Assembly (NCBI RefSeq): GCF_963678635.1
Contig: NC_087069.1
Location: 13,174,651 to 13,238,650 of the forward strand
Direction: 5' to 3'
DNA from: Symsagittifera roscoffensis
Lineage: Eukaryota > Xenacoelomorpha > Acoela > Convolutidae
DNA: 64,000 bases
The notes under the pieces are model-generated. The model worked only from the letters and a program-made list of their open reading frames with translations. It had not been told where the DNA came from and made no database searches. The translations under genes and the position numbers were made by a program. Of this stretch, positions 46,161 through 57,180 are shown one piece after another. The stretch's first letter is position 1. Every line of letters starts with the position of its first letter.

Positions 46161-47880
46161 GGAAAAAATGTTATGATTAAGTAGAGGTCAGACTGTTACC
46201 GAGTCCGACAACCAATTAAATGTTTTAATCGATACAAAATTTTCTAATTCAGTTTTTCGCTTTCACTCTACTTCTTGATTCTACTTAATAATGTCACTGC
46301 AGCTTCCAAATAAATATTTGGTTGGGCTCATATAACTGACAAATAATTTAATAATTTGTGGACCAACTGATAACAAATTTTTTGTAAAATGTTAGCATAG
46401 AAAAATTTTTCCATTGAAATGCAAGACAAGGTAAACTTTGTAATTTTCAAAACAATAATTTTATTTTAAAAACATGAAAGTTACGAAAAGGCGTTATAAA
46501 ACAATCGAAAAACTTTAATTTTTTAAAAAGAAATCGATTATATTCCATTCTGTTCAATTTTTTGGATTTAAAAATCGGTGCCTACAAAATGGACGAGTTT
46601 TGTGCAAAAAACAGAAGCAAAATTGAGCAGAGGATCTGAGGAAGTTAACCAACTCTGATTGCAACGTCTCTGCAATTTATAATGAAATATTTTTGTTGGG
46701 CTGATGTTACTGTCGAAAAAAAAGAAAAAAAAACGAACATCAGAAAAGAATGCATTACTTTTGTCTTTTTCCGGCGGCTCCACTATGCAAATTAATCAAT
46801 TTAATTCAATTTTTGATTTATCCTTTCTTTTTCAACTTTGCATTGGAGAACAGCGCTAAATTGTTGATCCTAAAAATAGCATTTGAAGAAGTTTTTATTT
46901 ACTAATTTTTTATTAACATGCGAGCCCTTAGATTGCAGAATCTTGCAAGAATCTTGCTGCAATTAATGATTTGCGGTCGAAAAATTCCTCAACTGACTGA
47001 TCATCACGAAAATTTTTCATTGATAGAATTTTTTGTTTAGTTTTTAGAGAGAAAATGAAAAATAAATTAATTTCAAAATAGTTTAGAGCTTCGAAATTGA
47101 TCTATGTAATCCCAAAAATTTGAATTAAAACATTCTTGATGAGATATCAAAATCCATCCAAATCTATATAAATAATTTTATAAGCGGAAAGGTTGATTTA
47201 TAGCTATTTCAAATCCATTTGAATTCTAAAGAGTACAATTTTTATCCATGTCCAGAAAATCAGTTGAAAAAGGATGTAGTTTGATTCTGTCACAATTTTT
47301 TAACCGTTATATAATAGCTGGCTCGTTCCCACTTTCCCCTTATTTGAATTTAAATTTTCGAAAACGTTCTTCAATTGCATTTTGCATATAACAAACTCAG
47401 CAGACTGAATTCAATTGTGAATCATATATATTTTTTTAATTTTGGAAAAATTTCTAAAGACCCTCAGCGCATTCTGAAATACAGTTAATTTATTTGGTCT
47501 CTAATGATCTTTTTTCGGAAAAATTACCTTTGCGTAACTACTTTTGGAGTGACTGATGAGCCAGAAAAAAGTGCTGTGTCAATGCACGCTGTAAAAAAAC
47601 CGCATAAGTTATCCCGATTGGTCTCGTCTCTACTTTAAGCCACCGCTATTAACAAAAACTTTTAACAAGTTAAAAATTTGATTGCTTTTGAATAGAAGAT
47701 ATCGAAGTTTTTCAGCAGATGATATCAGAACTTAATAAGTTGCAAAACCTGTATTTTGAAACTTTAAAACTGGTCGAAAGGAGAAAAAACGGAGCATAAA
47801 TGCTCCGCTACCTTAAAAAAAACAACTTGATCTTCTTATTATCTTTTTAAGTCGATCAAATTTTGGCAAGAAGGTACAGT
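46161..47880. other. No recognisable feature
   Basis: About 1.7 kb of AT-rich sequence with no recognised repeat terminus, frame or RNA gene. A 71-codon minus-strand opening at 46568-46783 has no recognised domain. Confidence 0.45.
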
Positions 47881-48100
47881 TGTTGTTCTGACTTTTGGAA
47901 AAAGCGATGGAGATTTTTTGCTCGAATTATTTGTGCTTATAATTCAAAAATGTTATTGTCTTGAGCTCAAATTTGAATAAATTTTTCACTTGTGATCATT
48001 TTTCATGAAGTTATGCCGGTTTAGCCAATTTTGCTATTTTGGGACAATTGACGCGCGATTTGTTTCGTGCTACTAACGCGTAATGGGATTTTTTTTGTTT
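47881..48100 (+). repeat. Family F repeat, truncated
   Basis: Left half only: TTGTTCTGACTTTTGG, TATTGTCTTGAGCTCAAATT, then GGACAATTGACGCGCGAT and CTACTAACGCGTAA before similarity ends. Confidence 0.6.
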
Positions 48101-48544
48101 CAGTTTTTTATTTGTAATGTTTACATTTTAGATTTTTGCCATACCCACATTGGGGATTATCTAGAATCAAAATTCCTTCGAAATAATTGACGCTGCAAAA
48201 GTATTTTGTTAATTTCAACTTGTTGCTAATTTTCTATGTTGTGCTAAGCAATTTTAGTTTCATGAGTAGAAATATATGCGAGTTGATGATTTTGAAAAAA
48301 AACACGCTCTCGTTAAATTATAAAAAGTTGGATTTCAAAAAGCCATCACAGCAAACGAATATCAAAAGTTTTTTAAGAACCATGTTGACTTTCTGAATGC
48401 CGTTGTAATTGAGATGCCTGTGCCCTCATCTGGAGTTTTACCGGTTTGATATAATTAAATTGGCATTTCAATTTATTTCTGTCGTATCTGTTTTCTGTCA
48501 GGGAGTTCGGTAGACTGAAGGATGTGTTTTATTATTATTCAAAC
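48101..48544. other. No recognisable feature
   Basis: AT-rich spacer between two F copies. A 69-codon opening (48187-48396) is Leu/Phe/Lys-rich and not recognised. Confidence 0.4.
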
Positions 48545-48965
48545 TTTTGTAAGGATAGTAACGGAATATTTGTGTTCGGGTGGTTTTTTTCTTCAGACGA
48601 ATTTCGATTTTTTTAGCCATTTTTGACAAAATTTTTTCAGTATAAATATCATTAAAAAGTTATTACTGTCTTGAACTTAAATTTGAAAAGATATTTGACT
48701 GTGAGCAATTTTTGTGAAGTTATGGGGTTTACAGATTGCCATTTTGGCGGAGATCTAATCCGTCCATGAATTCGTTCCAAATTAGTTGAAGGAAGTTAAT
48801 TTGCCAAAATGGATGAGTTACTACGAGCGAAATGTACGCTTTGTACTTTATATGGTGTGTGGGTGCGATGAATTTCACAAAATAGCTCAAATTTACATTA
48901 AAAGTTTCGTTTTCTTTATTAAATTTAGTTTTTTTTCTCATTACTGCTCCATAGACCCTAAAGGG
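48545..48965 (+). repeat. Family F repeat, right end missing
   Basis: From CAAACTTTTGTAAGGATAGTAACGG-like left end to CTGCTCCATAGACCCTAAA. The hairpin-bearing right terminus is absent, as is part of the central CG-rich block. Confidence 0.65.
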
Positions 48966-48989
48966 TGTACATTTAATTTTATCGAGTGG

Positions 48990-49375
48990 ACATATTTCGA
49001 AAAATTTATGGAACATTTTTGTTGACCCTTTTTAGACAGACAAAATTGGATTTCAGAGCGCTCCCAGAACACTGTAAAGTCTCTTTTTTGACAACAAAAT
49101 GTTACGCGGTAGGCAAATTTTCAAAACAACAGTTCAAAAAGACCGTTTTTGAGCACTTTCTGGATAATTCTAACCACAAATTTGCCTTTCTTCGACGAGC
49201 GCTCCTCTTCAAAATTAGTATATATGGGCGTCGAAGGCGCCTTTAGAAAAACTTTAGCGTTGGTTGGTCTAAAATTGATGTCATAAAATAATATCAAAGT
49301 CAGGAAACTATGATTGGTGAGGGGTCGAATGCCTGAATAGGGGGCGTCCCCCCTATATCCATCCCCTCCCTGTGC
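48990..49375. mobile_element. hAT-like element fragment (family G)
   Basis: Shares CTTCAAAATTAGTATAT and GGCGCCTTTAGAAAAACTTT with the element at 37411. It ends ATCCATCCCCTCCCTGTG, whose complement CACAGGGAGGGGATGGAT resembles the family start. A GGGGGCGTCCCCCC palindrome sits at about 49341-49354. The left edge is uncertain. Confidence 0.4.
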
Positions 49376-49945
49376 GTATTCAATGCTGAAAATTAAAACC
49401 CAAGGAAGTTACATAAAATTGTCTTATTGAACCCAATAATTCTGAGTTGTAATTCTTTAGAATTAAATTGGTTTGGAACCGCTTTGATTTAATCGAAGCA
49501 TTAAAAAAGTTCTTAACTTTTAGTGCAACAAAGGTTCTCGTTTTATAGGACAAAGTTAATTCGCTTGAGTACTAATAAAAGTAATTTGCCATCGAAATTT
49601 TCCCTTTTCGCCCTCGAATTCCATTTTTAATCTTTGTCATGCTTAGGTAGGCTGAGAATTAGAACTTTTAACCTCTCATTAAATTTTTAAGTCGGAGAAA
49701 ATGAGATGAGAGAGGGGATGGGAAATTTATTTTCACTTAGCACAATTTATTTCTAGAATAGATAGTACTCAAGCAGGCAGCGCATTCAGATGATTAACTT
49801 AAAAGACAAGAAAAAGAATGACCCATTTTTTTCATTTGAAATAGCTTACTCCTTCTAGTCAACTCTGAAAAGAAACAGCTGCGGCGAAAAAATCAAGATC
49901 TTGATATTCTTGAAGATACTTACAAAATGCACAGGTATTTCATGA
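49376..49945. other. No recognisable feature
   Basis: AT-rich spacer; nothing recognised. Confidence 0.4.
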
Positions 49946-50560
49946 CACTCTATATTGCGTCTCGACCAAAGTTCGGTGAATTTCGACCATCTCGACCGAA
50001 GTCGGGTATGTTTCGACTTTGTGGACCAAAAAAAATATGCTCGTCGTGCTCGGCTATGCTCGATCCAAGCAAAATGGAATTCAGCCGGTTCAACCGAAAA
50101 AAAATGTGCTTGCCTTTGCTCGACCCAAGCAAGATATATTTTGTCTGCCTCGACTGAATTCGGGTGTGTTTTGACTTTCAAACAACATGTGTTATTCGAA
50201 TTTAAAGATTACTTTTTAAGCTTACGGGCCAGATCTTAAGATGCTTTCTGATCAGAATGAAATGATGAGAGTTATTTGCAACTTAAATGTTTTGTGGAGA
50301 TGGCTCACTATTTGAGTCGAAAATGTTTAAAATCATGAGGTTAATCGAAAGAAATTTTTATTTCTGACACCTAATTATCAAGCGACAATCGTTTTTTTTC
50401 GACTGTTCTCGAAACTTGTTTCAACCGTGCTCGAGATATGTTTCGACCGTGTCGATTAAAGTTTGACATCTTTCGATTATGCCCGCTGTATCTTTCAAAA
50501 TTGCGCTTAATCCAAACTCTGATTCGATTATTTTTTGTGGTCGAGCACTGACATGTGATC
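49946..50560. repeat. TCGACC-motif cluster (family E)
   Basis: Two patches (49946-50170 and 50400-50560) packed with variants of TCGACC, GTTTCGACTTTG and CTCGACCCAAGCAAGAT in irregular spacing. Openings on both strands here follow the repeats and are not genes. The motif resembles that of the TCGAAC clusters at 4363, 7403 and 10671. Confidence 0.55.
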
Positions 50561-51136
50561 GACATTGAAAGTTAAAACATAAATTGGGCGCTTCAATCCG
50601 ATAGCTATCAGAAAACATTAGATCTTCAAGCCTTACCCTGTCAAATCGTTCTGCCAAAATTCTTTTTTTTTATAAGAGGTGGATTTTTGGGGATTTTCAC
50701 CAAGCTATTGAGCTATAATGGAAAAGAGTCTATGCTCGCCTTTCCAGCAAACTGCTGGAAACTAGCTGCTCTGCCTTTTCACTCTGCGTGGACTTTTTTG
50801 CGACGGCCGATAATAGACTATTAATCTTTTGATAAAGTGGAAATCATACAACCAACAGTTTATTGAAACTTTATGAAATTTTCTTCCATTCATTGATGAA
50901 AAAAACTAGAGCAAGTACAGAATATTTTTAAATATGTTTGTTTCAATATCTAGTAACATGAAATTTGGAATCCGTTTGAGCTTCTCAAAATTTTTTCTTG
51001 TTCGCAGTTGAAGTTAACTTATCATAAATCAACCACGCATCAAGGCTCAGAAAACACGGTTTGAGATCTTTTGGATTAGAATTACGTAATTAAAGGATCA
51101 ATTGAGCAATCCCTCCCATTTCTTGCGTTGCGGGTT
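50561..51136. other. No recognisable feature
   Basis: AT-rich spacer. A short imperfect inverted pair (TTTCCAGCAAACTGCTGGAAA) occurs at about 50740. Confidence 0.4.
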
Positions 51137-51330
51137 CAGGGGCGGATCTAGGATTTTCTCTAGTGGGATTTTGAAGGACGGAATTTCAAAAAAAAAATCA
51201 AAAATTTTGCCGTCTTTTCTAATAAGTCGACCAAGTTAATTTTTTGGCGTGCTTTATGGCGTGCTTTTTTAGTAATCGTTTTTTTATCCGTGCTTCTCAC
51301 TATTTTGCTAAAAAATATCATACAGCATCA
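51137..51330. mobile_element. hAT-like element, left-end fragment (family G)
   Basis: Starts CAGGGGCGGATCTAGGATTT, nearly the same as the element at 37411, with similarity fading within about 200 bp. The right end was not found. Confidence 0.45.
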
Positions 51331-52355
51331 GGCCTAGCGGTTAGCAAAACCTCCTTTGACTGGCAGGTCTGGAGTACGAGCAGCAGTACGCGAGATTTTT
51401 TCTAGCCAGAAAGATTTAGCTAATTTCTGATCAGAAAAAAAGGATTTTAAGAAACTTCTTGCTTTATTTAAGTATTTCACAAAGAGTTTCTGACCAGAAA
51501 ACTAGATTAGATATAAAGTCAGAAAAAAAAAGAAAAAAAAGCCAGAAAAAAAAAGGAATAGTTTATACTAAAGTCATCTCTAAAAATAATCATAATGTTT
51601 TGCTTGCTAGCCTCATCGACTTCAAAATCTAAACTTCAGATTCTTGAAATGTTTTATTACCCTTGTACTGTGTTCTAACCAGTATTGCTAAGACTTTGAC
51701 AAACTTTTACGAATCTGCTTAAATAATGTTAGTTTTCCACCTAACTATGCTATCGTACTTCCGCCTCGCCATAAAAATGTTCAAAAAGGTACATTCTATC
51801 TTATTATTTTTGGCAAAAAATGATTTGTTGATGCATAATTTCTTTGGTGGAGACTAATTATTAAGGCTTCCAGACCCTTGTAGGCTTTTAAGCGAATGAA
51901 ATTTTAGATATTATAAGAACCTATAACAATTGCAGTTTCAATAATTTACTGCAGGGACTGTATTATTGAAAAGATTGGAACATTATCACCACAAAAGTTC
52001 TGAAGTTCACCTCTTTTGGATAAATCAATTAAATGTTTTAATTTTAAAGCATCTTCCAGATATATTGGATACAATGTATTCTGGCCGTACATATTTAATC
52101 CGATCGGCATCTTTTTGCAACTAAAAAATTTCGCGAGGTTGACTAAGATTTTCAACCATGGCACATTTTTGAGTTGATACGTTTTTCACAAAATTTAGCT
52201 TACAAGGGAAATTAATATGGCAAAATTCATGGAAAGGACTATGAAAATCAATTAGTTTTTTGCGGAACACGATGGACGATGGAGTTTAATGGGTTATTGA
52301 CATATCGTTATGGGCTCCCAATAGCGCCCAATTCGTCGGAAAACTTGATTGTTTT
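51331..52355. other. No recognisable feature
   Basis: AT-rich, with an A-rich patch near 51440-51560. No coding region or repeat terminus recognised. Confidence 0.4.
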
Positions 52356-52845
52356 TGCTCTTGCTGCTTTCAACTTCCTACGTTTTTTGATGCACGTGAG
52401 AATATTTTTTAGTTTTTACTGTTTTAAAAACTTCAGTTTATTCAATTTTGATGAAAATTTAGAATGCCTGTAGTTAATTGATCACAAGCATCCATTTTGC
52501 TTTTTGAAGGGTTTCAATCTCTGCTTCTTAACTGTTGAATCAACTGTAACGCTTATCGAAATATGTGAACAATCTCGATCCGATACGCATAGTTGTTTCC
52601 AAGTCCTTACGTTTCTTGAAGCAAGTGAGAAAACTAATTGGTCTTTACTGTTATAAAACTTCAGTTTATTACATTTTGATGAACTTGAGGTTGCCTACAG
52701 TTAACTGAGCACAAGCATCCATTTTGTAATTTCAAGTGTCCCAGTTTCTACTTTTTAAACTGCTGAATCAATTATAAGGCGATTCAGACCATGTGAACAA
52801 TATTGGTCCGATACGCGTTCTTGCTTCCAATTCCTTACTTTTCTC
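52356..52845 (+). repeat. About 230 bp tandem repeat, two copies plus a truncated third
   Basis: The segment TTCCAAGTCCTTACGTTTCT and its surroundings recur at about 52370, 52598 and 52828 (periods of about 228 and 230 bp), together with the CACAAGCATCCATTTTG block. The third copy is cut after TTCCTTACTTTTCTCG by the family A element. Confidence 0.7.
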
Positions 52846-53783
52846 GAAAAATGCTTGTCATACAATTCTCACAAATGGGAAATTTCTTTTCATACAATTT
52901 CATAAATTTACATACGGAGAGAAAATTGTATCAAAACTCTATGATAAGCATTTTACCATTAATGGAAATTGTATTATAGGTATTTTCTCCATAAACCAAA
53001 AAGTTTTTTGTTCGTAAATTTATTTTCTCACATATTTTCGTTTGTGTTTGCAACCGAACACAAGTGACAAAGACCTTGGTTTCTCAAAGCACCAAAAGTT
53101 GGACGGTTTTGCATTTACAATGCATAGAAAACGACCTGAAATGTTTTCGAGCTGTCTTTCACAAATGATATAACAAAAGTAACAAACTTTTAATTTTTGG
53201 CAAAATTTTTCAATGATGATTATTTTAAATTTGTGAAATTTCAATTTATCAGACATTGGTTATGGCATACATAAACACGCCATACAAAAGAAATAGGAAT
53301 TTTCAGCGTTTTTGAAAAAAAAAAATCTAAGTGAAAAAAAATCCAAAATTATCGTATCCAGGACTACGTTATGCGCACAAAAAATTAAATCTTGAAAGCA
53401 AACAAATTTTTTTCGGAAAATGTTTGTTTGCGTACAAAATTCGATTTGCGCTTGAAAAAAAAACTAAAAAAGTTTGGGGCAAATTTTCAAAATTACTTGG
53501 AAAAATTTTTGATTTTTGTGTCGTATATAGAAATTGTATGGTAAGCATTTTTTTTTCAAAAAAAAAAAAAAATAAATCAGTTTTTTTTGTCACCAGTCTG
53601 TTCAACTGTTCTCAAAAAGCCGCAGAAATGGTTTAATTTTTGTTCTATTGGTTTTCGAAAATGTATGAAAACTGTATCACAAGCATTTTCTCCATACACT
53701 TGATGTATGGAATTGTATGATAATGATTTTTGTTGTATGGAATTGTATGATAAGCTTTTTCGGTGTATGGAGGTCAACCCGGG
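52846..53783. mobile_element. Family A TIR element inserted in the 230 bp repeat
   Basis: The interior aligns with the elements at 6045 and 9054 (for example TCCAGGACTACGTTAT near 53360 and GAACACAAGTGACA near 53055). The right end GGTCAACCCGGG finishes at 53783. The left CCCGGG terminus is missing; homology begins at AAAAATGCTTGTCATACAA. Subterminal copies of the AATTGTATGATAAGC motif lie at 53520-53765. Confidence 0.7.
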
Positions 53784-54422
53784 TAATCTTTACTGTTGTC
53801 ATGAGGCGACCTTCGGTACTTCACTATATCCTATTTACTTATGTATATCTTATATAACTATGTCTTATTATCTATTCATCATAGTGCAGTAAACTGACTC
53901 AAGGACAAATCTCACCAGCCTAATCGTCTGTCACTTGAAAATGTGTAACCGCCAGTTGCGAAAGCCTGAGGTGTGAAATTAGTAACGAAACTTGATACTC
54001 TCTATTCATTCTGGAAACATTATATCTAAATAATTTATTCGATTCTATCTATATATTTATTATATTGAATTCAGTATTCGAATTTTATAAACTAGTTTTC
54101 CCTACACCAACTGAGGGAAATCTCATTGCGCAGCCAGCAGTTCCTGTGAATGAAGACAGGACTGACCTACTCGGAATACCCCCATTTTGGGCTAAAACAT
54201 CGGTTAACCCACCTTTCATTTGGGACACATGGGTGGGACAGTTCTTCTTGGCTGTTAGTCTTAAAGATAATTTCTCGCCGGGGGAGGTGTTAGTTGCCCC
54301 CGCGGAGTTGGTTGATGAATCTTACGCGAAGCCTGAAGCTCCGGGAACCGATGAGAATTCAGCAGACATAGCTAACAGGAACCTTCGAGTTGCAGCAATA
54401 AATAGAAGTATTGATGAGTACA
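53471..54422 (+). repeat. 0.95 kb direct repeat, left copy
   Basis: From AGTTTGGGGCAAATTTTC to TATTGATGAGTACA, nearly identical to 59999-60938. It covers the right third of the family A element, a 280 bp leader and the first 120 codons of gag. Just inside its edge it reads TGGGG and it ends ACA, so an LTR reading (TG...CA) is possible. But no primer-binding site follows and no purine tract precedes the right copy. Confidence 0.8.
53784..54064 (+). other. Leader or LTR remnant upstream of gag
   Basis: About 280 bp between the CCCGGG end and gag. It is repeated at 60300-60580 with few differences. It would be the place for an LTR 3-prime part and leader, but I find no PBS beginning TGG at a plausible spacing. 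Confidence 0.45.
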
Positions 54423-55388
54423 ATCAAGAAAGGAGAAGAAAAGGCCCTCGCAATGGACATAACTGGTGTTACCGAGAGGCGGAGGCGCGTCTGAAAACTA
54501 GACTCTTTTTCGCATTAGGAAACGACGGGAAGAAGCGGTTTTATGATTCTTATCCTCATCTGGACCTAAATACCTGCTCTTTCATTGACTTTCACAAATG
54601 TTGCGAAGATCTCTTTAAGGCAGAGCGGGACTATACAGTAGAACGGATCAAGTTGTATAATACAATTTTTATGCAGGAGAACGATCCATTTTCCTGTATG
54701 CCCGACTTAGCGCTCAAACCGCGTTGTGTAATTGGCCACTTGATCAGGAAAGGGCCACTTTGAAGGACTTATTTATTGGTCGTATTCGGGATGTGGAAGT
54801 CCAACGGCAACTAATCAGGGCAAAGGCTAATCTTGATGATACTCTGGCACTGGTGAATTGGCACTGGAGAATGAAAAAAGGGCTAAGACATCAGAGCAAT
54901 TTCAGAAATTACTCACGCATAACAACACGACCTCTACCAATGCCAGCTCTATCCGAGTCAAACAAGAACCGACTTCTTTGGTACAGCAATTCAACAACCA
55001 AGGAAACAGCAGTCGTGGAGGAGGTTTCAACCGTTCCAATCAACGCCAAAGTCAAAATAAACCTTGTTACTTTTGCGGTAATCCATTTTCCCTCGAACAC
55101 CGCCGGTCGTGCCCGGCCAGAGAAGCTACTTGTAATGCCTGTAAAAAGAAGGGTCATTTTGCCAAGGTGTGTAACACTACAAAGCGACGATTTAACATGG
55201 TGCAACATGATGAAACATCTTCCGATCAAGAGTGTAACTTAATTGATGTAAACGGTGACAGTGAACCGCAATATGGAGTCATGGCGGTGGACGTCGTACA
55301 AATCAACAATTTAGAACTCTTGAAGGCAGCGGGAGGACAACCAAGAAGCCTCAGTATTCAATTACGTTCTGGTAACTGCTTCTTTTAA
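54065..55388 (+). pseudogene. gag of the second Ty3/gypsy element
   Basis: Structural protein of the virus-like particle. The first part (54065-54763, 232 codons, no ATG near its start) has a Pro-Pro-Phe-Trp and Trp-Val-Gly-Gln-Phe-Phe matrix-like segment and then a capsid-like helical region. The frame shifts near 54725 (Ile-Arg-Asp-Val-Glu-Val-Gln-Arg-Gln-Leu) and again near 54855 (Leu-Glu-Asn-Glu-Lys-Arg). Two zinc knuckles lie at 55065-55172: Cys-X2-Cys-X7-His-X3-Cys, then a canonical Cys-X2-Cys-X4-His-X4-Cys. A TAA at 55386-55388 separates gag from protease in the same frame. The first 360 bp are duplicated at 60581. Confidence 0.8.
55065..55172 (+). other. Two nucleocapsid zinc knuckles
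   Basis: The cysteines and histidines of both knuckles are intact: the first spaced C-X2-C-X7-H-X3-C, the second C-X2-C-X4-H-X4-C. The paired arrangement is common in animal Ty3/gypsy gag proteins and binds genomic RNA. Confidence 0.8.
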
Positions 55389-55704
55389 GCTACGGTGGAT
55401 AATGGCAGTCCGTTTTCATTCTTGAACAAGAAAACGGCGGAGACACTGATGAGACGGCTTCCCAACGTTAAGTTTAAGGACGTCGAAAGATATCCGTTAG
55501 GTTTCACCTATGTGGACTATAATAAAAAACCAATTAAACTGTTTGGATCGTTAGAAATTCCGATTGCGTCGAAAGGATGGAAAATCGAAAACACGTGCTT
55601 GATGGTGTCCAAAAATCGCACTCGGAACTTGCTCCGATTGAACCTTCATGAACAATTGGGAATTGAAACGGTGCAACGAAACCAGCAGAAGTCAACTTTG
55701 AGGA
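55389..55704 (+). pseudogene. Aspartic protease, altered active site
   Basis: Cleaves gag-pol into mature parts. The active-site triplet reads Asp-Asn-Gly-Ser (from 55398) instead of Asp-Thr/Ser-Gly, followed by Pro-Phe-Ser-Phe-Leu. Near the end, Arg-Asn-Leu-Leu-Arg-Leu-Asn-Leu occupies the place of the usual hydrophobic-Leu-Gly strand. It is in the same frame as the last part of gag, after a TAA. The frame then shifts around 55680-55710. Confidence 0.65.
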
Positions 55705-56705
55705 AGATGTGCAGGAATTGGATCCGACCTCTCAGTTCTGGAGGGATCACTTTGTCAAAAGGTACCCTAATGTGTTCAGCAGGCTGGGGAGGTCGAAAAA
55801 CCATAAAGTTTTCACTAACTTTAAAGACCCTTTGATACCTAGGCAAGTTAAATGCCGAAAAGTCCCCATCCATATACAAGATCGAGTCACGGCTGAGATT
55901 AGAAAAATTAATCAACGATAAACATATTGAAAGATTAGAAAAGTGTACTACGGATCATTTCATTGCACCCATAGCGCTAACCGCAAAGAAGGATGGGCCA
56001 ATAAAACTTGCACTTAATGCTAAACCGATTAATGCCCAAATCTGGCAAAACAAGTACCAAATGCCTAATATGCATGAATTCATTGACTCGGTGGCTCAAA
56101 TCATCAGTAGAGACACACCTGGAAAAAGTGTGCCTTACATTTCTTGACCTTAAATATGCTTTTGGTCAGTTAACTTTATCGGATGTAACCAGTAGTCATT
56201 GAAACTTTAGTATTTTGTGTGGAGAGGCGACAGGCACGTATCGATTCAAGACCGGTTTCTACGGACTGACGGATATGCCCACGGAATTCCAGAAAGCGAT
56301 AGACTGTACCTTGTAAGGATTAGAAGGTGTTATATGCTACCTTGACGATATACTGGTTGTCTTTAAAGGAAGAGTGGAAGATCACATCATGGGTAGATTG
56401 AACGAAGAAGGATGGGGGCTGAAACTTAGCAAATGTGAGTTCTCAGTTAACAAGTTAGTCTGGTTAGGGTACGAAATCGATGAATCCGGTTACGCCCCGA
56501 AATTCTCAAAAATTGAGGCTATCAAATCACTTATGCCACCGAAAACTCTTAAGCAATTAAGATCATTTGTGGGAACTCTCAATCATCTTCAACGTTTCAT
56601 TCCGGATTTGCATAAGTATACAGTCGCAGTCCGAGCATCCTCAAAAAAGCGGAGAATTAGAAATCTTTTTTGTGGGGAAAAGAGCAAGATAGTGCTTTTC
56701 AGTAA
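55705..56705 (+). pseudogene. Reverse transcriptase of the second element
   Basis: The RT N-terminus lies in one frame to about 55921 and continues in another (Phe-Ile-Ala-Pro-Ile-Ala-Leu-Thr-Ala-Lys-Lys-Asp-Gly). Asp-Leu-Lys-Tyr-Ala-Phe-Gly-Gln-Leu near 56146 holds the first catalytic Asp. Stops fall at about 56200 and at 56314 (TAA before Gly-Leu-Glu-Gly-Val). The box Tyr-Leu-Asp-Asp is intact at 56338-56349. After it some codons seem missing near 56385, then Leu-Ser-Lys-Cys-Glu-Phe and Trp-Leu-Gly-Tyr-Glu-Ile follow as in Ty3/gypsy RT. The thumb region runs to about 56650. Confidence 0.85.
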
Positions 56706-57180
56706 GTTTTAGACCTCATTGCAAACATCCCTAACTTGTACCACTATGATGCCTCAAAAGCTTCTCGAATCAAATGTGACGCGAATCACAGTGGGTTAGG
56801 AGCTTGTTTGGAACAGGAAGTGGAATCGAATGTCTGGGCCCCGATAGCGTTTGCCTCTAGATTCTTTAACTCCGCGGAAATCAAATATAGTACTAACGAG
56901 TTAGAGCTTCTGGCCATTGTGTGGGCCTGCGAACATTTTCGGACAAATTTACTTGGTAAGCGCTTCGTTATGTTAACCGATCACAAGGCTATTATCTCAG
57001 CCCTCAATGAAACGTATGGTAAGAAGTCTTATCAGTCACGACTCTCTCGTTGGGTGGATCGTCTCATTCCGTTCGATTATATGATTGAACATAAACCAGG
57101 TTCTTCGTTGGGTATTGTAGACTATATGTCAAGACACCCGACCTTTGAAGCCCCTTTACCGTCATCGCATGATGAATTAT
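56706..57180 (+). pseudogene. RNase H of the second element
   Basis: Begins after a frame change near 56700. The catalytic acids are present: Lys-Cys-Asp-Ala-Asn near 56775, Asn-Glu-Leu-Glu-Leu-Leu-Ala near 56900, and Leu-Thr-Asp-His-Lys near 56975. It ends with Asp-Tyr-Met-Ser-Arg-His-Pro near 57120-57140, the usual RNase H exit motif with Met in place of Leu. This is the best-preserved domain: the frame 56736-57539 is open for 267 codons. Confidence 0.85.

Noticed and set aside
49855-50239. Overlapping open frames on both strands around 49.9-50.2 kb
   Set aside because: They follow the TCGACC motif cluster and overlap each other in several frames, as expected from a repeat with few stop triplets.
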